Assembly (NCBI RefSeq): GCF_019649055.1
Contig: NW_026570276.1
Coordinates: 620,001 to 684,000, forward strand
Direction of reading: 5' to 3'
Source of the DNA: Paramacrobiotus metropolitanus
Taxonomy: Eukaryota; Tardigrada; Eutardigrada; Parachela; Macrobiotidae
Length of the DNA stretch: 64,000 bases
In this document: positions 24,146 to 34,180 of the stretch, one piece after another
Position numbering within the stretch: the first letter of the stretch is position 1
Layout: every line of letters starts with the position of its first letter
Notes under the pieces: model-generated
The model's database searches: none
What the model was told of the DNA's origin: nothing
Seen by the model: only the letters and a program-made list of their open reading frames with translations
Program-made: the position numbers and the translations under genes

Positions 24146-24763
24146 TCGTACCAGTAGCGGGGGCCGCCAAGCCCGGCTGATATACTCGCATGTGCGGCAC
24201 TGGCATCAATGGTGGCAGTGGCACTGGTACCGGTAGAGAATTTTGCAAACTGCTGCACACTTGTACTAAAGCCAACGTGATTTCGCAGTTTTAAGCTCCC
24301 CTATCCTTACCAACACTAGTGAAGTGTTTATAATTACTGATTGATAGACTGAGTACAGTGTCTAACTTAGTGTCTAACTTTATTGGATGACGATGTTATT
24401 AATAGTTTACAGAAAACCGTATTGCGTAAACAATCCCATGGTATTAATGTGAAATACTTGTACGGTAAGTAGTAAGTACTATCGTGGTGTAGTACAAGCA
24501 TTCAAGAGGGCAGCATGACCGAAAGAGGTACTAATGACGACAATGTGACGTGATAAGGGATAGATAATCACTAGTGACGTCATGGGGACAGACAGACGGG
24601 CAGAAAGGCACTTTTTTATTTTTTGCTGAATTAAAGGACCTTCACTGCGCTCCGTTCTATTTCGGAATCCCCGGCTCCGCGATCCATTATACGGCGGAAT
24701 AATCCAACATCGGCTTACTAATTCATCTCATTACCAATCCCACAAATTATGGGGGCAGAGAAA

Positions 24764-26632
24764 TCAATACTGGTTTTTTATACAGTACCAGCATGTTAAG
24801 CCAAGGCCAAGAAACAGCAGACCAAATGCGCAGCCGACAACGATGCCGAAGATATCAAAACCGTCCAGACCTGGAAATGTCCACAAAACTCATCATCATC
24901 AACAAACAGATAGCCGCGCACTGAGTCAAAATATCCTTCTGCAACATACTCGTATTTTGCCGCATTTAGGGCAGCGGAAAAGCTTTCGCTATTGTGGCTA
25001 CTTCAGCGACTTCTCTCAGCTTAGGTTTCAGATATGTTTTAGGATTCTTAAGTTTTCTTGGAACTTAAGGCGCTGTAAAGTGGATGGCACTTTTAACTAC
25101 GTGTAATGACTTACGAACTGAATACCAGTCCCCAACATGACGCGTCTTATATTCTTCAAAAAATTTGAAAATCCGACGACCCTTGAAGTAAGCATGTTGA
25201 AGTTTAACAGAATTTGGCTACTGCAGTTGCAGTAATATTATAATCAAATATTTAATGTCAATTGCCCATAGCCTAGTGGTAGTACGTCTGGCTTTAAGAT
25301 TGCATGCCCTGGGTTCGAGTCCTAGGTTGGGCAACTTTTAACCATACGTCCGACTTGCTAAAATTAAGTTATCTCTCACCGCAAGCGCCGAAATCGTAGG
25401 CTGGATTGCGATCCACCACTTCGTCGTAATTTTCGGGACACGTGACGCGGTCCTCTCCGTTACAGGCAATATCTTCGTGAACGTACCCGCCCAGCGCTGA
25501 ACACCAAACTCCAGTCGCACTACTGTCGTCTGTGCAGAAAAACTTCACTTTTCGTAACAAATTAACAATAGTAAGTAACCTTATACATACTGGGTAATGG
25601 GTAGTACTTCAGATAAGCAAATTTTCAGGTCCTAAAATTTTTGAAGTAATTCGAATCAGCTCTGTGGTTAATACGATCCTCTTTTTTATGCCCTTTTCCC
25701 CATAAAACTCGAAGCGATCGACCGTTAGCGAAAAACCATGTGGTCGATTTCGTCTAAGCTTAACAAAGTAGGTTATTCCACCACTGGAACTCACCAATCA
25801 GTATGGCGTAGTCGATCAGCAGTTCGTGTTCATAACTGGAATTTCTTCCATCGCCAATATACACAATGCTCAGCTGCGTCTTATGGGAAGTGACACGAGT
25901 TTTCAGCTGGGCCGCGGAGGTAGGATTTGGGTAAATTGGAATGCGACCGCCCGGGATGCTCTTCACTGTTGTCCAGTCCTGGCCGTTATCTGTCAGAAGG
26001 ATGTGCAGTGCGGCACCCGCGGACAGCCACGATTTTCTGCACCAAATCGAATACGCATAGTGACCGAAGCGGAAATGCATGCCAGCGAAAATCAATATAT
26101 CTATTTTTGTTAATCTAAACCAATACATTGAATAACAGCGGTGCACTGACTTGATATTCATGTACCACGTGGGCGTCGTGCTGCAGTTGCCGGCGGCGAT
26201 GGTGGTGACGATGTTAACGGTGCAATTTCCAGTCGGAACAGGATTGTAGCGCAATGTTCCGGCGCTTGTGGAAACTACGGAATGGGAATATGGTGGACAG
26301 CCGAGCTCCACGGTCTGACCGCACTTACGATCCATTTCAACTACCAACACAATTCTTATTTACTGCTGCCCATATAATTTGATAAACTGAAAATTAGCTA
26401 TAAGTGTAAGAAAAATTGCGAAACGCTAGAGTGCAAACATGTGCACCAAATGTCACGTTATGGTTTGATAGTCTCAGAACATTTTGAATTTGTTAAAGGG
26501 AACTGCAGTGGACTGAAAAACTGGGCCTAGAGCACTCCAGTCACTCTTACTGAAAGCATAAGGGTATGTTCCACTCACTCCGGTGGAGAACAAAAACACA
26601 ATAAAGGCAACGAATATTGTTAAGCGCTTCAT
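24764..26632 (-). CDS. type I membrane protein, copy B (5 exons, 256 aa)
   Basis: Minus-strand exons 26551-26632, 26151-26340, 25795-26036, 25380-25529 and 24764-24870 have intron phases 1, 2, 1, 1 and join in frame to TGA. Residues 1-21 are a signal peptide (MKRLTIFVAFIVFLFSTGVSG). The ectodomain, about 200 residues, has CGQTVELGCP, TDNGQDWTTVKSIPGG, YIGDGRNSS and a Cys-rich end (GVWCSALGGYVHEDIAC, RVTCPENYDEVV, FGACG). The last exon is a membrane segment (IFGIVVGCAFGLLFLGLGL) with a very short tail (CWYCIKNQY). A minus-strand AATAAA lies at 24615-24620. I do not recognise the ectodomain family. The repeated Cys and beta-like segments suggest a small extracellular recognition domain (inference). 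Every exon has a counterpart in copy A. Confidence 0.85.
25264..25333 (+). tRNA. tRNA-like sequence, probably a pseudogene or SINE head
   Basis: A good A box (TAGCCTAGTGG) and a perfect B box (GGTTCGAGTCC) lie at tRNA spacing. A T-arm can be drawn (CTGGG/CCTAG around TTCGAGT), as can partial acceptor pairing (GCCCA with TGGGC). Two acceptor pairs fail, and no canonical anticodon stem with U33 can be formed, so I do not assign an anticodon. It lies in an intron of copy B on the opposite strand. Confidence 0.45.
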
Positions 26633-27400
26633 GGAAATATCAGAATAACAGTAAATTCGGAAGAGCACGGGAAACGCTTGTGTTAGAAATAATGCGGTGT
26701 TGAAGGTGCATTATGACAAAGGCACTGGCCGCGCTTGATGGCTTTCTATCGGAATAAAATTAATGACAAAAGAACGGTTGTATATCTCTCAAAGAGAATA
26801 TTTACCTTACAGATAAGCCGGGTAACAATAATTGCCTTGCAGTATCAGCCAGTTAAATAAACGAAATGATACGGTAATTTCAACATACAATGTTGTCGTA
26901 TTTATGCGTGTATGAAATTGAAATGACACCACAAAGCGCTATAGAGCACATAGTATCTGACGGCGTCTTTCGAATTTCAGTACCGTGAAGCATCTCAAAT
27001 TGTACAACTGTACCGTAGTCAAGCTGAACAGACAGAGCTACTTTTATAAGAGGTCCGGACATACTCTGTAGCGTAGAAACTTTTCGCCGATCCGATGTAA
27101 GAACACAAGCCCCATCTCAGAACCAGGCAGAGGGAGGGCTTCTAGCCTTCCAAATGCCACGTATTCCAGTTTACTCATTCCATTTACAACTAGACTGCAG
27201 CTACACACAGCGCTCGTGAATTAAAAATATCCCTGTTGTTATCTTGGTGGCTGTTGCTTATTAAAGCGTACAAAATTTAAATTCTATATGGATATAGGTA
27301 TAAGCACAAAAACAAAAATTAACGTGACATAATAATATGCTATTTGTACAATGTATAAATGTGTAAATGTATGTGTATAAATTGATATGTTATTTTGAAA
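26633..27400. other. 5' flank of copy B, no gene seen
   Basis: Upstream sequence of the minus-strand membrane-protein gene and downstream of a transposase relic. Open frames at 26880-27062 and 27284-27360 are not supported by similarity. Confidence 0.4.
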
Positions 27401-27411
27401 AATCTTACCCA

Positions 27412-28051
27412 TCTTCAGCAAACACACCCAGCCTTCGGCTGCCAGCCGTGCTGTTGTTGCCTCCGTCCATGCACACATTAAGAGGATTAAAGCCGGTAGC
27501 TCGGATATTTCGAACAGCGCTGACAATAACTTTCTCCACCACTGGCCCTGGAAGTCATCCATGGCTGGTGAAATACTGGAACGAGTGAAAAAACTTCTTC
27601 CGTAGACCACAGATGTTAAAAGCCGTGACTTTGTTGGCTAAATTTGTTTTCTGCTTCATTTGTTGAGCTGGAGAGAAATCTCCGAAATGGCCACCAAGGT
27701 CAGGATAACCCTCAATCTGATCTTTGGCTTTGTTGAAGTCGGGGGCTTTTGTAATGTGAGCGTCATCGTAATTGACACCACTCTATTTCGGGAATCCAAT
27801 TCGGTCGCCAAATCTGTTAAAATGTTCTTCATAAACCGTGTAAAACCGGCATCAGCTGGCATAATGGCACGGAACCGACGGATAGTCCGACTGCACGGTC
27901 CAGGTAACAGCTTCCGAATCAGTTCATATCCCCGCCCAGCTTGGTTCTCCAGCACCATGAAAAGCCCAATTACATCGTCCGAGTAGCGCCGGGCATTCTT
28001 CGGCTTTTTTGCTTCTTCTAAGACTTCAAGCAAAAAGCGGCCTATATGCAT
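27412..28051 (-). pseudogene. P-element/THAP9-like transposase fragment
   Basis: From 28051 down on the minus strand the frame gives RRYSDDVIGLFMVLENQAGRG followed by a Leu-Pro ... CSRTIRRF segment, the pattern typical of P-element and THAP9 transposases (a Tyr-Ser-x-x-hydrophobic helix, then a Pro-Ser-x-x-Thr-Leu-x-Arg helix). In another frame at 27660-27412 the sequence continues TNLANKVTAFNICGLRKK and, after an in-frame TGA, VVEKVIVSAVRNIRATGFNP and NVCMDGGNNSTAGSRRLG, which resembles the catalytic-core region containing the first acidic motif. A frameshift near 27660 and a stop near 27550 break it. A donor-like GGTAAG follows at about 27410. Only the middle of a full transposase is present. 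Confidence 0.7.
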
Positions 28052-28374
28052 CTGGAATCATATATATATGCTCTAGGTCTATGTGCATGTAGCTCTGTCT
28101 GTTCAGCTTGACTACGCGCCTTGACAGACGCTCAAGAACCGTTTCAGCTACACTTGCGAGATTCTTGCCAGACATTGGCTTGGTCTTTTCTTCCTGCTAT
28201 TACGCAGCACTGTATCCCCCTTATTTGTCAATAAAGCTCACTCGTGTGTCCTCGGCTGTCATCTGTTACACTTAGTTATTTGTTTCTCATAGACTTTGAG
28301 TAAGATTTGTGCAAGGAACCGTTGAGTTGTGGACATGCATCGTGTACTGTGTCTACAAGAACCCAAAGCAACCA

Positions 28375-28682
28375 TACGAGGACAATTGGGTGCTGTGAAC
28401 ATACCCTTCACGATTAGGGTGCGATGAACACCCGGGAACTAACTTTACAGAAAATTTTCTTTACTCAAGTATTTTCACCGTCTGTTTCGACAAATTACGG
28501 TCCACAAAAATTTATCGTATTTTCAAACCCATTTTAGAAGTAATAAGTAATGTGCACGAAACTTCCATCCTTTTCAGTATGAACAGTACGAGGACAGCAG
28601 CGTTGCGAGCTGCAGAACTAGTCGGATGTTCATTGCACCCTAATCGTGAAGGGTATGTTCACAGCACCCTATTGTCCTCGTA
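28375..28682. mobile_element. MITE with ~58-bp terminal inverted repeats and TA duplication
   Basis: The ends CGAGGACAATTGGGTGCTGT (28377) and its inverse ending ATTGTCCTCG (28680) extend into inverted repeats of about 58 bases (shared CACGATTAGGGTGC). The element is flanked by TA on both sides (28375-28376 and 28681-28682), which fits a Tc1/mariner-type transposase. It is internally non-coding. Confidence 0.8.
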
Positions 28683-29568
28683 ACTATCTTGCTTGACCAA
28701 ATGATCCATAACTGCTGGAGAAACTGACACTGCTACGCTTGCTAACCGTTTCACTTTATTTTTGATGTACTAGTTCAGAAACCCCATTAATACGCATACT
28801 AAAGACCGGATCTAAGTTAACTGAGATCTAATTTATCTAATTTAGAAATGGCCCATTTCCTGCCATTATAAAATCGACATCTTTTGTTCCCATGTATCCC
28901 GCCTGTATCTGCAAAGTAAGTCTACTGTAAAACTCTTAGCCGTGTTATTTCGGTATTCTCTAGGTGTGCCCCTAAATTCCCACGTATTCCGCTTGTATTC
29001 GCTCTTACTTATTGTAACGAAGTTGTACAATATGTGTAATCGCGGTACCTACAGTCATTTGTGTACTTCCTCTTACTTTCACAGAGTCACAGTTGGAACA
29101 ATGTAGTACGGTACTGTACATAATAGCCTGCGTTTTAACAATGCGGGATTGGCTAATCAGTGTTAACCTTCCAGCGCAAATTACCTGAAGTAGTGCCAAT
29201 TTCTTTTTGAAAACTTGGATTTTTCAATAGAAAAAAATCAATTAACAAAGCGAATTTTTTTGTGCCTTCACTAACATTTGGTCTCCGGCGTTAACCGGTG
29301 TGTTTGGCAACGCCAATAGGCCAAGACGGTGGTAAGGTAAAAAAAAACCACGAGCACTAATCGTGTAGCAAATAAAGGAACTTCGAAACAATAAGTAATC
29401 CAGTGGTCAGTGAACTGACCACTGCTCCGCAAAAATAAACAGGTACAGATGTATGTAAACGGAAAAAACCCATTTTTAACAATCTTTTTCCAGAGCTATC
29501 AATATCTTTTCATATGATATTAGACAAAGCGCATAAAAAAATTGGTTTTACAGCCGTGTGATCTCCGT
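28683..29568. other. intergenic DNA, nothing recognised
   Basis: Lies between the MITE and the 3' end of the minus-strand GPCR. It holds the presumed 3' UTR of that gene near its right end; the frame at 29005-29199 has no support. Confidence 0.4.
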
Positions 29569-31340
29569 TTAAAACTTCGCTTCCATCTCCGCAGCTTTCA
29601 TTCGGGATTCCTGGGTTCTAGCCGTTAACACTTTGGCTAAGCATGAACGACACACATCTTGCACAAGTACTTCCACGAATCGGCGTCGGTATTGACGTTC
29701 GGTAACCAAGTAGACGTAGAAATTCAGCGAGTAACCCATGTAGGTTGCTACGACGAAAATCGGCGCCATAAAATTATTCAGGCACGTATCTGTAAGGTAT
29801 CTAAATTCCATGCCCAGCGGCAGCATCGTGGTGCATAAATCGAAAAACTTGGGGGTGCGCGTGACGAGATATAGCAGTGCACTGCTCAACAAGATCATGT
29901 TGGTTGCGTGCTGCGATAAAGTTTTGCTGGCAGGAGCTGGCGCGGTTGCCTCGAGGTTGGCTTTCTGCAGACGGCGCATCTGGCCAAATTCGGATTGTCG
30001 TTGGCGAGAAAGGAAGATTATCAGAAATAAATTTGGAATAAGGACCATCACAAATGTCACGATTCGTAACGTAATCTGCAAATAGGAGAGACTGTAAGAG
30101 AGGAGTCCGAGACACATTTTCCATTTTCGGTGCATAAAATTGAAATTTTTAAATTTTAAAAAACAAACTTAAACATAAACTTAAACATAAACTTTTGCTT
30201 GATACATTGTACCTTTCAGTACATGCTTCTGTACTGTACATACCAGCCCCAGCTTGCTTATTTCTTGCCAAGGTCTAAACCACGGTGGAGGGTAGTACGT
30301 ATAGCCGCTGAAGACGTGCACAAACAAAAAATACTCAGACAGAAAAATGTTGATGTGGCATCCCAGAGAAAAGATGACGAGCAGGATGATAACCAAACGC
30401 GCGACGGAAATCCGTTGTAGAAACTGGAAACGAAACGGGCTCATAATCACCAGAAGCCGCTCCCAGGAGAAGACCACCAAGATCCTATAGGGACGATCAT
30501 GCAGTCTTATTTTGTGAATCTAATTGTCGAGTACCTTACCAATCGGATAAAGTCATGGAAGAATCACAAAACCATGGAATAAGGAGATGGTATCCGGGGT
30601 GGCCCTGTGGTGCCAGCATTGCTTGGTCCGATAAAAACTTGCCAATACCAAACCACCTGAAGAAGCACTTACTTCAAAGCTTGTTGTGCAGTTTTAACGA
30701 ATGGCACTTTGCGTTGTGCTTCTGCCTTTTAATATGTTCACTAACATCAGTCATTAACTGACAACATTTGTCTAAGCGTCACAAAATTTCAAAGCAGAAT
30801 AAAGGTTATCTATCGAAGAGACCTAAGATTGAAGGATATCTAAGATTTCCTCGGAGTCACGACGCGAATCCATGCGTATTCCGTCTGGACACCGAGTGTG
30901 CTACTTTGAGCAAAAAACTGCGTTGGGCTTTTATCTTTAATCAAAGTTGTATTAATTTCTTAGGTCAAAGCGTATAATACTTGTTAGTATAATTATTTGC
31001 CAGCTTACAATGCTGCCAAATCAGCAACTGCTGTGCCGATCATGTAATGACACGCTGATGTCTTCCAAGTTGGCACACTACGTATAAGAACCACCAGATT
31101 CGATAAATTTCCCACGGTGCACAGGACCAACAAGCAAAAGTATACGTCTCGACAAACACGGTATGCGTCGCGCACTTGGCGGTTCGTGTAATGATAATTT
31201 GATTGCGCTCCATTCGATTCATCGCAATATAGATAAATCTCTTCCTCTGCATCACCTTTATTGAGTAGGTTCACATTATGATTGCTGGGTACGCCGACGA
31301 ATGGTGCAGATAAGCGAATTACGGTCGTAAGATTTTGCAT
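29569..31340 (-). CDS. rhodopsin-like GPCR, copy 1 (4 exons, 398 aa)
   Basis: Minus-strand exons 31009-31340, 30540-30656, 30244-30484 and 29569-30075, phases 2, 2, 0; the joined frame is open. Exon 1 carries an N-tail, TM1 (LLVLCTVGNLSNLVVLIRS, with the Gly-Asn of class A) and the start of TM2 (HYMIGTAVADL, with the conserved Asp). Exon 2 is the first extracellular loop and start of TM3 (LIPWFCDSSMTLSDW). Exon 3 completes TM3 (VVFSWERLL, in the place of the DRY motif) and TM4. Exon 4 carries TM5-TM7 (HATNMILLSSALLYLVTRTP; TYMGYSLNFYVYLVTERQYR) and a short tail. The usual NPxxY is NFYVY here. The ligand cannot be told. Divergently oriented to the three copies on its right. Confidence 0.88.
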
Positions 31341-33860
31341 TACAATAAAACCGGCAACACGTTACTCCATTAAACCGGGAGAATTTGGACAAAATAATAA
31401 TAATTTTTGTTTGTTGTTATGAAGTCAAATTTGATGGGATGCTATCGGGCTGAGAATGATCGTTAGTAATCAGATCCGTACAGAACGGAAGTGCGACCTA
31501 CCAGAATCGTCAGATCAGATCAACCAGAAGGTTTTCCGGGACCACCTTCGGATCTTACAGTGATAAACAACATCGCATGAATTTTTCAAAGGTCTTTAGC
31601 GAAACGGGACCGACTGAGGATGACTGAGTATCAATATCTGCAGAGGATTAAAGAAACATTTAAAATTTCAAAACGGACGTCCGTTTCTACCGACGGCGCC
31701 AAAGTGGAGCGATTAGGGGGCGCGAATATCGTGACACAGCAGTTTACTGCTCAGCAGGACCACCGTGGGGCGTTCACGTATTACGATATTAAACCTGTAA
31801 ATACAGTGCGGTACGTTAAGACGTGCGTACTCATGATTTCAAGGTGCCGTAATTTGGCAGCAGTACGGGAGAAGTGTGGTGCACGACAGCACATTCCTTT
31901 TCTGGTAGCAAGTTTTTTTATTATTATTTTTTATTTTTATTGTGGTCGACTTCGAGTCGACTTTTTTGTTAACACCTGCACTTCAGATCTTCAGATTTCG
32001 AGTCAAGGCAAACAATTTGAAATAGTCGTCGGCAAAACCGTCAGGACGGATGAACCGTCTGCCGGACGCTTTTGCCTGTAAGCCGGCAAAGCCGTCCTGC
32101 AGTCCAAGAAACGTCCGCCATAAATTTTTCCCACCAAGTATTTTTCCTCTATTCAATTTCTTGAACGACCCAGAGTGTAATATTCGGGAGCGGACGGTTT
32201 TGCCAGTCACACCACTTCCGCTATCAGTGTCATCGCAAAAAAATCGGTACCATGAATTAGAATCGTCTGCCATATTTTAATTTGACTGACCAATCAGCAG
32301 TTCGTTAAAACATTCTGCAGAAAACGAATTTTCGGCCAGACGCTTGTGGGTCAGCGAGCAGTGTAAGCCATTAATAGAAAAGATGCGCAGAGTCAAAACG
32401 CGGACTTACATCGGGCATCTGCGACTTACATCGAAGCAAGAAATAGGCGTACCAAGTCCCAATTGGCTGGGCTTCGATGTAAGTCGCTTTTTGCTCGATG
32501 TCTGTCGGTGGGCGTCGGCAAAAACCGTTACGAACATGGGCGTACCTTGTAACGGGTCTAAGCGACGCCCAGGTACTTACAAACTTCCCGTTTCCGCGAT
32601 TTTTATTGGTGGGTCAGCATCCTGAGTTAGATCGAGGCTGCCCACCGCCAATAGCAAAATTCAAAACCACGTGATCGTTTCCCCATACTTTGGGCTGACA
32701 GCGACGGTTAAACAGTAAAACGACAGGGTTTTCCGTCTTTTTGAAGTTTTTTAAGTTCTTGCCTTCTAGTTTGTTGTTGAAATCAGAAATATGAACTGAT
32801 ATGCATCTATAGTGCAGGGAAGCCTGTGTTCTGGGAATCCAGATTAGTCTGTGGAATATCAGTGTTTGGCCAGGTGCGCCTCTGCTTACTGATTGTTTGT
32901 TTTCTGATTATCTTTTAATTAATTTTAAATTCCATTGCACAAGACTAGCGTACTACAAACTGAATCGGAGCTTGCCAAAAGGTTCACGAATCCTTGTGGC
33001 TGTCTCTAACGATTTGTGGTATACTTGTCGTGAATAGCAGCCGTCGTATCGCAGGGAACCCTGCTCGCTGGCTACCCAGCTGTCGGTGCTGCTTACTGCC
33101 ACTGGTTTACAGTTTATTGCGTACTGTGCTTGAATTCTTAACCTGATTTCATACCCGACTACAATTTGTTCTGCTGGACAGCCTTCCATGGTAAGCCAGA
33201 ATTTATTTTCATTATCATGTCAATTCAGCAAAGTATGTCGGTTATGAGCTGGAATGATTTATTTTGTTCGAATAACCTCATTTTTGATGGTTCGTCTGTA
33301 TTTATGACAGCAAATTGTATACTTTGCTTAACCGCGTGGCGGGTTCCCGCTTTGTTCTGGCTACCCAGAAATATTGTTTACCGTATTTCTTTCATTTATT
33401 TTGGCTTAAAATAATAGTGCTTAGATGTACCCAATCCACCTTGTTTTGGTATTCTCCAACAGATTATATGGCATTAACTTTTAAAATGACGTGATGATAC
33501 AATTTTACGAATTTAGTAGCATAATGTCAGCACGCATAATGTCAGTCTGTATGTCCTAACTGTTGTGCGCATGCGGTCGCGTTTAGCCCATACATACATA
33601 CATGCAAGACGTGAAAACGGGCGCGGTTTTGCGTTCGATGTCAGTATGTCAAGGGTGAAAAACGTTGTAAGTAAGTCCGCGTTTGACCTTTGCGCATTTA
33701 ATATAATATTCCAGTCAACAGCTTGACAGATGACAAAATATTTACATGCTCCCGCTGGCAGTAAGGGATGTTGAAGCAGCAAATGTTCTGCAATATTTCG
33801 CAGATCTGCTAATACATAATTCCGGCTAACTGGGATTGAGATGTGCGATTTATTTCGAGC
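31341..33860. other. spacer between divergent GPCR copies, repeat-bearing
   Basis: 2.5 kb that should include promoters for copy 1 (minus) and, further right, copy 2 (plus). It contains inverted-repeat clusters at 31940-32600 (separate entry). A minus frame at 32953-33189 begins in a good Kozak context (ACCATGG) and gives 78 residues with three Cys and no signal peptide; I do not recognise it. No other gene is seen. Confidence 0.4.
32020..32600. repeat. cluster of short inverted repeats
   Basis: GACTTACATCGAAGC (about 32421) is inverted at about 32474 as GCTTCGATGTAAGTC. GTCGGCAAAACCGTC (about 32028) recurs inverted in part at about 32195 (GGACGGTTTTGCC) and directly at about 32514 (GTCGGCAAAAACCGT). 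CCGTCAGGACGGATGAACCGTC is itself partly palindromic. The pattern of short units in both orientations resembles the foldback elements elsewhere in the window, but the ends cannot be set. Confidence 0.5.
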
Positions 33861-33865
33861 AATTT

Positions 33866-33995
33866 GCTAGAGGTCAGCTATCCACGAAAACATCTTTATC
33901 CCGGCATGGCATTAGTGTCGTCCTGCTGAGCAGTGTTGTCCTGCTGAGCAGTGCAGTTCTGCATTCCCGTCCTAGCTCTTTCTATAAATGTTTTC
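33866..33995 (+). pseudogene. GPCR exon 4 fragment (TM6 region)
   Basis: STKTSLSRHGISVVLLSS matches STNTSLSQHGINIILVSS in GPCR copy 2 and lies only 0.2 kb upstream of it, on the same strand. A short internal duplication (GTCCTGCTGAGCAGTG twice, 33920-33950) and loss of similarity soon after show that it is a decayed relic. It implies that the array once had another receptor here. Confidence 0.65.
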
Positions 33996-34180
33996 CGCTT
34001 CGGGTGCACGAAGGGACGTGCAAACTTGGCTACGTTACCGATGGATGCCCCTAACATGATCTCATGCAGTTATTAAGCGCTACATGGCTTTTTCTGTAAT
34101 CACGGACGATAGCAGAACTCTGGTAGATTCTGTTAAAACGACGTTAATCTGGACAGAGTACCCCACCGCCTCGTTTTGTC

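Noticed and set aside
23189-24236. Several frames across the GACATTTCGCCGC element
   Set aside because: Frames on both strands arise from the short repeats and are not conserved as frames in the second copy at 46 kb.
32953-33189. 78-residue minus-strand frame with a good Kozak context
   Set aside because: No signal peptide, domain, polyA signal or paralogue; kept only as a note in the spacer entry.
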